DNA of 64,000 nt from UBA5336 sp039818165 (GTDB lineage: Bacteria > Pseudomonadota > Alphaproteobacteria > Caulobacterales > Hyphomonadaceae): the NCBI GenBank assembly GCA_039818165.1, contig JBCBUL010000007.1:1-64000 (forward strand), written 5' to 3'. Within the stretch, counting starts at the first letter, position 1. Each line of letters opens with the position of its first letter. Of this stretch, positions 8,001 through 16,627 are shown one piece after another. The notes below the pieces were generated by a model. That model was given only the letters and a program-made list of their open reading frames with translations. It had not been told where the DNA came from and made no database searches. Position numbers and translations under genes: made by a program.

Positions 8001-8023
8001 TTGAGACTGCAACTGCGTTTCAA
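8001..8023 (+). promoter_or_regulatory. palindrome upstream of bfr, possible iron-responsive operator
   Basis: TTGAGAC (8001-8007) and GTTTCAA (8017-8023) form an inverted repeat with a nine-base spacer. Its left part shares about 13 of 17 bases with 7776-7792 upstream of bfd, which suggests one regulator for both genes. Confidence 0.45.
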
Positions 8024-8118
8024 ATTCACAACTTCCTGTTTTAATTGGCTTTTCTATTGTCGCTCGGGGAGAGTCGGCCTAGTTCGGCCGTGTGAGCGAA
8101 CCTTTTAGGAGACCGGCC

Positions 8119-8610
8119 ATGAATGGCGATCAAGAAATTCTCGATTATCTGAATGCGGCGCTGAAAAATGAGCTGACCGCGATCAATCAGTACTTCCTGC
8201 ACTCGCGCATGCTCAAGGATTGGGGCGTCTCAATCCTCGCGGAGTATGAGTACAAGGAATCCATTGAAGAAATGGAGCATGCAGACTGGCTGATTGAGCG
8301 TATCCTCTTCCTGGGCGGACTGCCGAATTTGCAGGACCTTGGCCGTTTACGCATTGGCGAAAGCGTCAGGGAAATCCTGGAATGCGACCTTGCGCTCGAA
8401 AACGACGCCATCCCGCTGCTGCGAGACGCGATGGAAGCCAGCGAGAAAAAGCGCGACTACGTTTCCCGCGACCTGTTCGGCAAGATCCTCACCAATGAGG
8501 AGGAGCATCTGGACTATCTGGAAACCCAGTTTGAGCTCATCGACCGCGTCGGCATCGAAAACTATACGCTGTTGCAGTCTGCACCAAACGGCAGCCAGGC
8601 GCAGGACTAG
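8119..8610 (+). CDS. bfr: bacterioferritin
   Basis: A 163-residue iron-storage subunit of the 24-mer heme-containing ferritin. All ferroxidase residues are present in canonical numbering: Glu18, Glu51, His54, Glu94, Glu127 and His130. Met52, the axial heme ligand, is also present. ATG 8119 follows TAGGAGACC and gives the family start; an in-frame GTG at 8092 would add nine residues and is less likely. It lies downstream of bfd with its own upstream palindrome and converges on fliN. Confidence 0.97.
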   Translation: MNGDQEILDYLNAALKNELTAINQYFLHSRMLKDWGVSILAEYEYKESIEEMEHADWLIERILFLGGLPNLQDLGRLRIGESVREILECDLALENDAIPLLRDAMEASEKKRDYVSRDLFGKILTNEEEHLDYLETQFELIDRVGIENYTLLQSAPNGSQAQD

Positions 8611-8616
8611 CCTGAC

Positions 8617-8883
8617 CTAAGCAGCTCGGCGCTCATCCACAATCTCAGACAGGGTGACGCCGAGTTCGCCATCGGCGATCACCAGACGACCCCGCGCCAT
8701 AAGCCGGTCAGACACATAAATATCCACGTCGTCTCGCGTGTCGTTCTGCAGCGCCACCACATCGCCCGGCGCGAGGGCCAGCAATTCCTCAACCGGCATG
8801 CGGACGTCTCCCAGAACCACGTCGACCCGCACGGGCACATCCATCAGCTTGCGCTCGAGGGCAGGATTGGCGGCATGAGTCAT
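8617..8883 (-). CDS. fliN: flagellar motor switch protein FliN
   Basis: An 88-residue SpoA-domain protein (LMDVPVRVDVVLGDVRMPVEELLALAPGDVVAL), the C-ring subunit shared by FliN and the type III secretion SctQ family. It is short, with hardly any N-terminal extension. It is the last gene of fliF-fliG-fliH-fliN on the minus strand, 24 bases after fliH. It probably builds the bottom of the rotor C-ring that binds CheY-P and FliH. Confidence 0.92.
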   Translation of the reverse strand: MTHAANPALERKLMDVPVRVDVVLGDVRMPVEELLALAPGDVVALQNDTRDDVDIYVSDRLMARGRLVIADGELGVTLSEIVDERRAA

Positions 8884-8907
8884 GGAATGGGGCTCCGAAA
8901 ACGCAGA

Positions 8908-9333
8908 TTACCGTCCAGATGTGTCTGTCAAAGATTTACAAGCGGCAAACAAATCGCCCTGACCATCGGCAAGGGATTGCGCCGCACGCTCGGCAACCGG
9001 AACCAACGTGGGTGGCACCTGCCCCATGCGGGCGGCAAGGTCGAGGGCGACGGCGAGCTCCGACAATTGTTCCATGGCCGCTGAAAGGCGCTCCGCAGCG
9101 CTTTCAATCCGTTTGGCTATGGCATCATCAATGGGTGCACGGGCCGCTTCTGTCGCCTGCGCCTGTAGCTGAGCGCCAAGGGCGGCGATCTCCATCACGG
9201 GCAGAGTGACGGTGTCCTCGTCGATCGAGGACGGGGCGGTCTGCACGGGAGTTTCGACAGGGGCTTTGCCCGGCGCGGAGAAATCCGAATGGAAATCAAA
9301 AGCGCGAAACTGGGTGATCTGACGCCGGCTCAT
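8908..9333 (-). CDS. fliH: FliH/FlbE-like flagellar assembly protein
   Basis: A 141-residue protein beginning MSRRQITQFRAFDFHSDF and continuing into an Ala/Glu/Gln-rich helical region (IAALGAQLQAQATEAARAPIDDAIAKRIESAAERLSAAMEQL). It has no strong catalytic motif. The call rests mainly on position between fliG and fliN, where Caulobacter has flbE, and on the helical stator-like character. FliH proteins hold the FliI ATPase at the C-ring. Its start overlaps the fliG stop by four bases (ATGA). Confidence 0.7.
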   Translation of the reverse strand: MSRRQITQFRAFDFHSDFSAPGKAPVETPVQTAPSSIDEDTVTLPVMEIAALGAQLQAQATEAARAPIDDAIAKRIESAAERLSAAMEQLSELAVALDLAARMGQVPPTLVPVAERAAQSLADGQGDLFAACKSLTDTSGR

Positions 9334-10271
9334 TCCACGAGCTCGTCATCATCGCTGGGTGTCCCCAGAAGAATATCTCCGGAGTGGATCAGCTGACGCG
9401 CGGTTTCGACAATGGCGGCACGTGCAGTCTGGACATCGGAGGCACGAATAGGCCCCATCGCCTCAATTTCCTCACGGATCAGCGCACCGGCCCGACGCGT
9501 GAGATTTGAATAGAACGCGTTGCTCACTTCAGGCGTACTGGCTTTCAGAGCTTTGATCAGCGTCTCGCGGGGCATTGCGGCGATGAGGGTCTGCATACCC
9601 GCCGCATCCAATGCGACCAGATCATCAAACGTGAACATCAGTGCGCGAACACGCTCACCCGCCCCCGGCGCAGACGCGTCGAGTTGGGTCAGAAGTCCGC
9701 TATCCTGGCACGGATCAAGTTGATCAAAAATACGCGCCAGACGGGCATGACCATCCATATCCGCGGTCGTCCCGACACGGTCCAGCGTTTGTGCCAGCGA
9801 TGTCTCAATGAGATCGCATACTGCTTTTGGTGGGCTCTTGGCATTCAGAATGCGCTTGAGAATGGCCAGGCTCACATCCTCACTCAGCATACGAACAACA
9901 CCAGCCGCCAGCTGGGGGTCCAGTTGGCTGATCAGCCACGCCGAGACTTGCGGGCTCTCCCGGCCGGCGAGGGCCGCAAGCAGAGGCGCGTGGGCTTTGG
10001 ACAACCGTCCCCAAACGCCCGGGCGCTCGGGCGTCGGTGTGTCAATTCGGGTTTTTGCGGTTTCGAGGAGAAACGCCTCGAGCGCGGAACGGTCCGCATC
10101 AGAATGATCAGTTGGCAGATGATCCATCTGCTGGTGGATGGCGCGGGTCTCCCCGGGTGTCAATTGGGCGAACACCATGTCTGCGCCAGACCCGGCTGCG
10201 CGCAGCAATTGAGCCACAGCGCGCAAACCGCCGGGATGCGATGATCCACGCAGGGCGTCGGGCGGGGTCAT
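9330..10271 (-). CDS. fliG: flagellar motor switch protein FliG
   Basis: A 313-residue rotor protein. The C-terminal half carries the FliG middle and C domains (MFTFDDLVALDAAGMQTLIAAMPRETLIKALKAS, then SNAFYSNLTRRAGALIREEIEAMGPIRASDVQTAR), with the EEIEAMGPIR armadillo segment typical of the family. FliG joins the MS ring to the C-ring and transmits torque from the stators. ATG 10271 overlaps the fliF stop as ATGA. A longer in-frame start at 10298 lies inside fliF and was not used. Confidence 0.93.
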   Translation of the reverse strand: MTPPDALRGSSHPGGLRAVAQLLRAAGSGADMVFAQLTPGETRAIHQQMDHLPTDHSDADRSALEAFLLETAKTRIDTPTPERPGVWGRLSKAHAPLLAALAGRESPQVSAWLISQLDPQLAAGVVRMLSEDVSLAILKRILNAKSPPKAVCDLIETSLAQTLDRVGTTADMDGHARLARIFDQLDPCQDSGLLTQLDASAPGAGERVRALMFTFDDLVALDAAGMQTLIAAMPRETLIKALKASTPEVSNAFYSNLTRRAGALIREEIEAMGPIRASDVQTARAAIVETARQLIHSGDILLGTPSDDDELVE

Positions 10272-10915
10272 GTATCGATCACCCGAGACCCAAGCCAACG
10301 GCGCACAATTTGTGTCGCGCGGGCGGGATCTTCAGAAATGCGTTGGGCGATCAGATTGTGGGCGGCACTACGGTCAACCGGAGAGCTATCCTGAGGTTTA
10401 ACTGACTGCCGGAGAGACTGTTCGTTTCGAGCCGGCTGTGGCACCGGCGTCTCCACAGCCATGGCCGCGCCAATCAGTATACAAAGCGAGACGAGCGCGA
10501 ACACTTCAAGAAGCGCAGCACGATTTGGCAAGCCGCCCGTTGCACTGGCAAAGGCGACACGATCGAACGTTACGGTATCGCCAGCCACCGTATCGACAAA
10601 TACCGCTGACGTCAGAAGCTGGGTCAACGCCGCATCGCCCGGATCGGCATTGCTGGCTTGGGTATTGATCATCACCAGAAACGCCCGGCTCTCATCCGGG
10701 CGCAGCGCTTGGTGAACCTGAACCTGCCCCTGGCCCAAAACGGTTTCCAAAAGCCCGGTCAGTCTCTGTTCAAGCGGGGAAGCGCCCACCATCTGGGCAG
10801 GCGGCTGTGGATTGGAAAAGGCTGTCGCCGCGCGCAGTCCGGTCAGCCCGAGCGCCAGGACAAGCGCCAAGGCCAGCCAGACCGTGCGTCGGTTCATACT
10901 GGCGGCTGACATCAT
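10268..10915 (-). CDS. fliF: short FliF-like MS-ring protein lacking RBM1 and RBM2
   Basis: Only 215 residues, against roughly 530-570 in known FliF. Visible in order: a transmembrane helix (about 12-29); a domain like the last ring-building motif (46-123; LEQRLTGLLETVLGQGQVQV then AGDTVTFDRVAFAS); a second transmembrane helix (134-153); and a FliG-binding tail (184-211; AHNLIAQRISEDPARATQIVRRWLG). The first two ring-building motifs and the beta-collar insertion are missing. ATG 10915 has GGAG seven bases upstream; a TTG at 10963 would add 16 residues. It is coupled to fliG by an ATGA overlap. Confidence 0.78.
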   Translation of the reverse strand: MMSAASMNRRTVWLALALVLALGLTGLRAATAFSNPQPPAQMVGASPLEQRLTGLLETVLGQGQVQVHQALRPDESRAFLVMINTQASNADPGDAALTQLLTSAVFVDTVAGDTVTFDRVAFASATGGLPNRAALLEVFALVSLCILIGAAMAVETPVPQPARNEQSLRQSVKPQDSSPVDRSAAHNLIAQRISEDPARATQIVRRWLGSRVIDT

Positions 10916-10981
10916 CGCGGCACTCCACAGCGGTGCACCGGAACGTTCCGGCGCTCGCCACAAAGCCTTAAGCCGCCACGG

Positions 10982-10996
10982 TAAATCCGCCCTTAA
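10982..10996 (-). promoter_or_regulatory. near-match CtrA box upstream of fliF
   Basis: Minus-strand TTAAGGGCGGATTTA fits TTAA-N7-TTAA with one mismatch, 67 bases upstream of the chosen fliF start. CtrA activates class II flagellar genes in Caulobacter, and sciP, which encodes a CtrA-binding inhibitor, is the adjacent gene. Confidence 0.4.
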
Positions 10997-11029
10997 TCAT
11001 CGCGACGTGTGCCCCTGCGACGACTAAAC

Positions 11030-11296
11030 CTAACGGTACTGCTGAAGGCGCGTTGCGCGCAGTCCTTTGGTGCCGTGGGCACTGTAGAGGCGTTGCCATC
11101 CGGAGAATTCTTCCTCTGACAGTCCATAGCGCTCCAGGGCGTCTTCCAACGTCAGCAATCCACCCTGCACAGCGGCCACAACTTCGGCCTTGCGGCGCGT
11201 CACCCAGCGGGTGATCGACGGAGGGGGGAGGTCATCAAGGGTGAGCGCGCGGCCGTTGGGTCCGCTGACACTCGACGAGGCATTCTGCTGTTCCAT
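11030..11296 (-). CDS. sciP: SciP, CtrA-binding transcription inhibitor (DUF1153)
   Basis: An 88-residue protein with the DUF1153 signature LTLDDLPPPSITRWVTRRKAEVVAAVQGGLLTLEDALERYGLSEEEFSGWQ, ending in GLRATRLQQYR. In Caulobacter, SciP binds CtrA in G1 cells and blocks CtrA-activated promoters, many of them flagellar. Here it sits 115 bases upstream of the flagellar operon on the same strand. Of the possible starts, MEQQNASS at 11296 is preferred as the closest to the domain. Presence of SciP implies a full CtrA cell-cycle circuit elsewhere in the genome. Confidence 0.92.
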   Translation of the reverse strand: MEQQNASSSVSGPNGRALTLDDLPPPSITRWVTRRKAEVVAAVQGGLLTLEDALERYGLSEEEFSGWQRLYSAHGTKGLRATRLQQYR

Positions 11297-11493
11297 CTTG
11301 GTCGTCCTGCACATTCTAATGGACGGCAGGGCCATTCTGGCTCTGCTCCACGCCAGCAATACACGTCGGGCTTTAAGGCTCGGCTGAGGGAGACCATGCA
11401 GTTTTCAGTAAAATTGCATGGGTTTTTCATCGACACGTTTGATCTTGGGTAGGACGATGCGTATGCCCCCGCAGGTACGCAGGAGAAAAAGCC

Positions 11494-12498
11494 ATGCGAA
11501 ACAGGATCCAGCGCTGGGTATCTCCCCTGATCGGCCTGGGGATGGTGACGTTTTGTGCTTCAACAGCCTTCGCTGAGACGACCCCAGGCGTGATCTCTCT
11601 CACATCCGAAAACGACCTGTTTGGCGGCACGGATCGAAACTACTCGAATGGTATTCGCATCGAACGCGTCAGCGGCGCAGACAGGGTTTTTCCGCTTTTA
11701 CGCGAAACAGCCGAGCTGATCCCGGGACTGAATCTGGAGCGGGTCAAACTGCGCCAGGGATTCGCCCTGTCCCACGCCATCTACACACCGGAAGACATCT
11801 CAACACCGGACCCCGACCCAAATGACCGACCATATGCAGGTTGGCTGAGCGTTTCGGGCACCGTGGTCGCCAGCGATGAGGACACCCAGGATGCACTGCA
11901 GCTGAACCTCGGAATTGTCGGGCCGTCCGCGGCAGGAAAATTTGTCCAGACGAACTGGCACGAATTGATCAACGGCGTGGAGCCCGAAGGCTGGGACAGC
12001 CAGCTCAAGGACGAGCCCGGAATCGAACTGATTGTCCAAAGGCTTCAGCTATTCGATGGGCCGGACTTACCCTTCGGCCTCAAAACCGACTATGGCCTCC
12101 ACATCGGCGGCGCGCTTGGCAATGTGCGAACCTATGCGGCAGCCGGAGGAATGGCGCGGATTGGGTTCGACCTCAACGCCGACTTTGGGCCACCGCGCAT
12201 TCGTCCGGCCTTGAGCGGCGCGGGCGTCTTTCGACCTGACCAACCCCTTGGCGGATATCTCTTTGTCGGCATGGATGCGCGCGCCGTTGCCCGGGATATT
12301 TTCCTCGATGGCAACACTTTCCGCGACAGCCCATCCGTCAGTGACCGGCGCGACTTTGTCGGTGATGTCCAGGCGGGCGTAGCCTTGCACTATAAAGCGC
12401 TCCAAGTGTCGTTCACCTATGTGCACCGCACGGAGCAGTTTGTTGCCCAGGACGGTCCGCAGCGTTTCGGCGCCATATCGATCGCAATCGCCCAGTAA
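11494..12498 (+). CDS. LpxR-family outer-membrane lipid A deacylase (DUF2219)
   Basis: A 334-residue protein with a cleavable signal peptide (to about CASTAFAE, residues 1-28) and a beta-barrel-like remainder. Diagnostic family segments are SENDLFGGTDRNYSNGIRIE near residue 33 and DRPYAGWLSVSGTVV near 109. LpxR removes the 3'-acyloxyacyl chain of lipid A in a Ca2+-dependent manner in Salmonella. Whether this homologue deacylates lipid A is inferred. Transcribed alone, just before the cobalamin riboswitch. Confidence 0.85.
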   Translation: MRNRIQRWVSPLIGLGMVTFCASTAFAETTPGVISLTSENDLFGGTDRNYSNGIRIERVSGADRVFPLLRETAELIPGLNLERVKLRQGFALSHAIYTPEDISTPDPDPNDRPYAGWLSVSGTVVASDEDTQDALQLNLGIVGPSAAGKFVQTNWHELINGVEPEGWDSQLKDEPGIELIVQRLQLFDGPDLPFGLKTDYGLHIGGALGNVRTYAAAGGMARIGFDLNADFGPPRIRPALSGAGVFRPDQPLGGYLFVGMDARAVARDIFLDGNTFRDSPSVSDRRDFVGDVQAGVALHYKALQVSFTYVHRTEQFVAQDGPQRFGAISIAIAQ

Positions 12499-12555
12499 AT
12501 CGAATGCGGCATGGGCGCAGATTGACAGTGTGTCACCTCTCAGTCATCACACGCG

Positions 12556-12730
12556 TAGATGGTGCGGCTGGAAACAGCCGCTAAGAGGGAAGCCGGTGGA
12601 AATCCGGCGCTGTGCCCGCAACTGTCAGCCGGGAGCTGATGGCCACAAAGCCACTGGTGTTTCCTTTGGAAACGTTGGGAAGGCGGCCAAAGGCCTGGAT
12701 CGGTGAGCCAGGAGACCTGCCATCGCGTCG
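12556..12730 (+). promoter_or_regulatory. cobalamin (AdoCbl) riboswitch
   Basis: The conserved aptamer core is clear: a GGAAGCCGGTGGAAATCCGG segment near 12587-12606, GCTGTGCCCGCAACTGT near 12609-12625, and the B12 box AGCCAGGAGACCTGCC at 12707-12722. A TTGACA at 12522-12527 is a possible -35. About 150 nt separate the aptamer from the btuB ATG, room for an expression platform, which includes the hairpin-forming TTGCGATCATCGCA near 12770. Binding of cobalamin should shut off btuB-btuF-btuC-btuD. Confidence 0.96.
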
Positions 12731-12879
12731 TTCGCTCAGGGCCCGGGACCAGGCCAGGGGAGCGAGGTTGCGATCATCGCACCTTTGAAACGACACCGTG
12801 CACGCTGCCGGAGCTTGGGGCCGGGACAGTGTGCTGAGATTGGTGTTGTGCGCTGCCGGCCCGGCGCGGAGGATATGCG

Positions 12880-14823
12880 ATGTTGAAACAATCGCTGATT
12901 TTGAGTGCTGCGACGCTGATGTTAACGGGCGTTGCAGCCGGACAAGTGACAACAGAAGCGGACGCGGACACCCCCTGCCTGACCGGAAATGAAGCCGGTT
13001 GCGAAGATTGGATTATGGTGGGCACACGCCTGCAAACGGTGACGGTGTCTGGCCTGCGTCCAGTCGCGGTCAATGATGTGACAGGTAGCCTGACGGTCTT
13101 GAGCGGTGCGGACCTGGACCTTCGCTCAGCGCCTTTTCTTGCAGACGAATTGCGCGCTGTGCCTGGGGTTGGCGTGTCGCGATCCGGCGCGCAAGGCGGG
13201 CTGACGCAAATCCGCCTGCGCGGCGCCGAAGCAAACCACACACTGCTCCTCATCGACGGTATCGAAGTGTCCGACCCAACGACGGGCGAGAGCGATTTCG
13301 GTGTGTTCGCCGGGTTGCGGCCCCAAAGCATCGAAGTGCTGCGGGGCGAACAGAGCGGGCTGTATGGCTCTGATGCCATCGGCGGAGTGATCAATGTGGT
13401 GACGGGTGAGCTGCCCGGGCCACTCGGACGGGTCGAGGTTGGCTCCCAATCCTCTTTCCGGGGAGAGGCGGGCTATGGATTCGTCTTTGACGAAGGGCAC
13501 CTCAACCTCGCAGCGACGACCTTCTCGACCGGCGGTGTCGACACATCTGGCCTCGGCGGTGAAGAGGATGGCTCGGAGCTTTCCACGGCCACGGCGTCTG
13601 GGCGGGTGGATCTGTCAGGCGACTGGACCCTGGCAGGGTTGGTACGGTTTTCAGAGGGTGAATTAGAAACCGATCCCGACACCGACTTCGACGGACGACT
13701 GAATGATGCGGACCGCGTAACCGAGAGCGAACAGCTGACCGCTGGCGTCAGCCTCGCCGGCGAAGCGTTCGGCATTGATCACCTCCTACGCGCAAGCTTC
13801 AATTCGGTTGAGCGAGACAATTTCGCCGATGGCGCGCTCTCCAACAGGTCCGAGGGTGAGCGTACCAAATTCGGCTACAGCCCGAGCATTCAGGCAGCGC
13901 TTACCGATGCGCATATCACGCTGACCGGGCTCATCGAGTACGAAAACGAGGACTATTCGGCCCGCGACACGCAGTTTGGAGGCGCAACCGATCAGGACCA
14001 GAGTTTCGAGACGCTGGGGCTGGCTGGGGACGTGCAGGCCGATTTCGATGCGCTGCAACTGTCGGCGTCCATCCGTTTCGATGACAATGATGGCCGGTTT
14101 GACGATGCCGTCACCGGCCGGATCGGCGCAGCGTTCACGACCTATGCGGCGGGGCGCTTTCGCGCAAGCATCGGGACGGGCGTGAAAAACCCGACCTTTA
14201 CCGAACTGTTCGGCTTCTTTCCGGGCAGCTTTGTCGGCAATCCGGACCTGGTGCCTGAAGAATCCACCAGTTGGGAAATTGGCTGGGATGGCGCCTTTGG
14301 CCCGCTGGACCTTTCGGCAGCCTATTTCGATGCGCAGCTGACAGATGAAATCTTCACGGACTTCAATCCGGATTTCACGGCCACAGCGCGCAACCGCGAA
14401 GGCGAAAGCGAACGCTCCGGCGTGGAACTGGGCGCACGCTGGCAGGCAACTTCGGCGTTGAGCATCGCCGGGCAAGCCACATTCACCGAGTCCAGCTCAG
14501 AGGATGGCAGCGACGAAGTCCGGGTCCCCTCCGAAACCGCGAGCCTGGCCCTCGACTACCGGCCCGCTGACTGGAAGGGCGGGCGCATTGGCGTCGCATT
14601 TGATTATGTCGGCGAGCAGGACGATTTCGATTTCGCGGCATTCCCCGCCGCCCGCGTTACGCTGGACAGTTACGTGCTTGCCAGCGCAACGCTGGAAGTG
14701 CCGATGGGTGAGCGATTGGCGTTTACCCTGCGCGGGGAAAACCTGTTCGATGAAGATGCAACCGATGTCTTCGGGTTCACCTCGCCGGGTGCGGGTCTGT
14801 TTGTTGGAATAAAGGTCCGGTAA
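12880..14823 (+). CDS. btuB: TonB-dependent vitamin B12 receptor BtuB
   Basis: A 647-residue outer-membrane receptor with a signal peptide (MLKQSLILSAATLMLTGVAAG). The plug domain begins near residue 60 (SGADLDLRSAPFLADELRAVPGVGVSRSG, then IRLRGAEANHTLLLIDGIEV and VLRGEQSGLYGSDAIGGVINVVT). A 22-stranded barrel follows, ending in an aromatic-poor LFVGIKVR. The cobalamin assignment comes from the riboswitch upstream and the btuFCD genes that follow without gaps. The start follows GGAGG. The stop overlaps btuF by one base. Confidence 0.95.
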   Translation: MLKQSLILSAATLMLTGVAAGQVTTEADADTPCLTGNEAGCEDWIMVGTRLQTVTVSGLRPVAVNDVTGSLTVLSGADLDLRSAPFLADELRAVPGVGVSRSGAQGGLTQIRLRGAEANHTLLLIDGIEVSDPTTGESDFGVFAGLRPQSIEVLRGEQSGLYGSDAIGGVINVVTGELPGPLGRVEVGSQSSFRGEAGYGFVFDEGHLNLAATTFSTGGVDTSGLGGEEDGSELSTATASGRVDLSGDWTLAGLVRFSEGELETDPDTDFDGRLNDADRVTESEQLTAGVSLAGEAFGIDHLLRASFNSVERDNFADGALSNRSEGERTKFGYSPSIQAALTDAHITLTGLIEYENEDYSARDTQFGGATDQDQSFETLGLAGDVQADFDALQLSASIRFDDNDGRFDDAVTGRIGAAFTTYAAGRFRASIGTGVKNPTFTELFGFFPGSFVGNPDLVPEESTSWEIGWDGAFGPLDLSAAYFDAQLTDEIFTDFNPDFTATARNREGESERSGVELGARWQATSALSIAGQATFTESSSEDGSDEVRVPSETASLALDYRPADWKGGRIGVAFDYVGEQDDFDFAAFPAARVTLDSYVLASATLEVPMGERLAFTLRGENLFDEDATDVFGFTSPGAGLFVGIKVR

Positions 14824-15638
14824 TGGCTTGGCGGGCCGCACTTCTACCCGTCATTTGGTTGGCAGCGGCCTGCGGGTCGCCCCAGCCAGCGCCGGAACGG
14901 TCGGCCACGCCAACGCGCATCGTAAGCCTTGATTATTGCGCAGACCAGTTTGTGCTCAAATTTGCCGATCCGAGTGACATCCTCGCTGTCTCGCCCGATG
15001 CCGGGAAAGACTTCTCGTTCATGCGCGAGGCCGCGGCAGATGTGGCCCGGGTGCGCCCATCAGCGGAGGACGTTCTTCTTCTGAAGCCGGATCTCGTGGT
15101 GCGAGCTTATGGCGGCGGACCGGGTGCAACAGCCCTTTTCGAGCGCGTGGGGATCCCAGTGCTGGAAGTGGGATGGTCCCCCGATCTGGAGGCCGTCAGA
15201 ACGAATACGCTGCGCGTGGCAAAGGGCCTGGGCCAGGCAGATCGGGGCGTCGAAGTGGTGGAAGATTTCGATGCACGGATAGCAGAAATAAATTCCGCGG
15301 AGACGGCAACGGCGCTCTACGCCACGCCCGGTGGTGCAACCACGGGACCGGGCGGGCTCATCGGCGAAATTTTGGAACAGGCGAACCTAGACAATTTCAT
15401 TGAAACGCCTGGCTGGCAAACCCTCCCTCTCGAGCGATTGGCATATGAAGGGCCGGATGTGTTTGTTTTCGCCGATTTCGAAGGCGGTGCTGGCCCCTGG
15501 AGTGCGGCACGCCACAGCGTTTTCCGAAACCGTATGGACGCTGCTGAGGTGCGCGAGATCGAAGGCGCATGGACGGCTTGCGGTGGCTGGTTTGTCATCG
15601 AAGCTATTGAAACCCTGACGGAGACATGGGCGCCATGA
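14823..15638 (+). CDS. btuF: cobalamin ABC transporter substrate-binding lipoprotein
   Basis: A 271-residue protein with a lipobox ending at Cys17 (WLAAAC), so probably anchored rather than freely periplasmic. The fold is BtuF/FhuD-like: RIVSLDYCADQFVLKFADPSDILAVSPDA, then LKPDLVVRAYGGGPGATALFERVGIPVLEV. It would capture B12 released from BtuB and deliver it to BtuCD. Start and stop are coupled to its neighbours (TAATG with btuB, ATGA with btuC). Confidence 0.92.
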   Translation: MAWRAALLPVIWLAAACGSPQPAPERSATPTRIVSLDYCADQFVLKFADPSDILAVSPDAGKDFSFMREAAADVARVRPSAEDVLLLKPDLVVRAYGGGPGATALFERVGIPVLEVGWSPDLEAVRTNTLRVAKGLGQADRGVEVVEDFDARIAEINSAETATALYATPGGATTGPGGLIGEILEQANLDNFIETPGWQTLPLERLAYEGPDVFVFADFEGGAGPWSAARHSVFRNRMDAAEVREIEGAWTACGGWFVIEAIETLTETWAP

Positions 15639-16627
15639 CCCGGGCTGACTGGCTCATACCCGGCCTGGCCGCTGCCTGTGTCTTCGCACTCTTTCTGGCC
15701 TGCCTCTTGGGCTCAACACCAATGGGACTGGATAGGGTGTTCGCGGCGCTGCTTGGCGGGGGTGAGCCCGGCGACCGGACCGTGATCTGGGAGATTCGAC
15801 TCCCACGTGCTCTGGCCGCCTTCCTTGTGGGCGCCGCCCTGGGTGTGAGCGGAGCCGCCTTGCAGGGTCTTTTGCGAAACCCCTTGGCGGAACCCGGCGT
15901 GCTCGGCGTTTCGGCGTCCTCAGCGCTGACGGCAACCGTCTCAATTTATTATGGAATGGCGGCGCTAACGCCTTGGATGCTTCCCCTGGCGGCGATCGTT
16001 GGAGCGCTTCTGGCCACAGGACTGTTGGCTTTTGCCGCCATCAAAACACAATCGGTCGTCACGCTGATCCTGATTGGGGTAGGTCTTTCGAGCTTTGCAG
16101 GCGCGTTGATGAGCCTGCTCATGAATTTGGCACCCAACCCGTTCACCCTGTCAGACATGGTCAGCTGGATGCTTGGCTCTGTCGCCAATCGCAGCCATTC
16201 TGACATCGCTTTCGCAGCCCCTTTCCTGGCACTCGGAGCCGGAGTCCTGCTGGCGACACGTCGGGGCCTTTCCGCGCTCACCCTCGGTGAAGAGGCTGCC
16301 GCCGGATTGGGGCTAAATCTTCGAAACCAACGCATATTCACCGTCTTGGGCGCGGGGCTGGCCACCGGGGCGTCCGTAGCGCTCGCCGGGGCCATAGGGT
16401 TCGTCGGCATTGTTGCCCCCCATCTGGTGCGCCCACTGGTAGGCCATGACCCGGCTCGCACACTGCTTCCATCGGCGCTTCTTTCCGGACTGATCCTCGT
16501 TCTGGCCGATATTGCCGTGCGTTTGCTGCCCACCAGCCAGGAGTTGAAACTGGGTGTGGTTGCCGCGCTGATCGGCGCCCCGGCCTTTATTTGGATCGCC
16601 ATGCAAAGGCGGGCGCTCAATGACTGA
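15635..16627 (+). CDS. btuC: cobalamin ABC transporter permease
   Basis: A 330-residue FecCD/BtuC-type permease with about ten membrane helices. Family marks are PRALAAFLVGAALGVSGAALQGLLRNPLAEPGVLGVS near residue 54 and the cytoplasmic coupling segment FVGIVAPHLVRPLVGHDPA near 250. It forms the channel with BtuD. ATG 15635 overlaps the btuF stop (ATGA); an in-frame ATG nine bases earlier is also possible. It overlaps btuD by eight bases. Confidence 0.95.
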   Translation: MTRADWLIPGLAAACVFALFLACLLGSTPMGLDRVFAALLGGGEPGDRTVIWEIRLPRALAAFLVGAALGVSGAALQGLLRNPLAEPGVLGVSASSALTATVSIYYGMAALTPWMLPLAAIVGALLATGLLAFAAIKTQSVVTLILIGVGLSSFAGALMSLLMNLAPNPFTLSDMVSWMLGSVANRSHSDIAFAAPFLALGAGVLLATRRGLSALTLGEEAAAGLGLNLRNQRIFTVLGAGLATGASVALAGAIGFVGIVAPHLVRPLVGHDPARTLLPSALLSGLILVLADIAVRLLPTSQELKLGVVAALIGAPAFIWIAMQRRALND

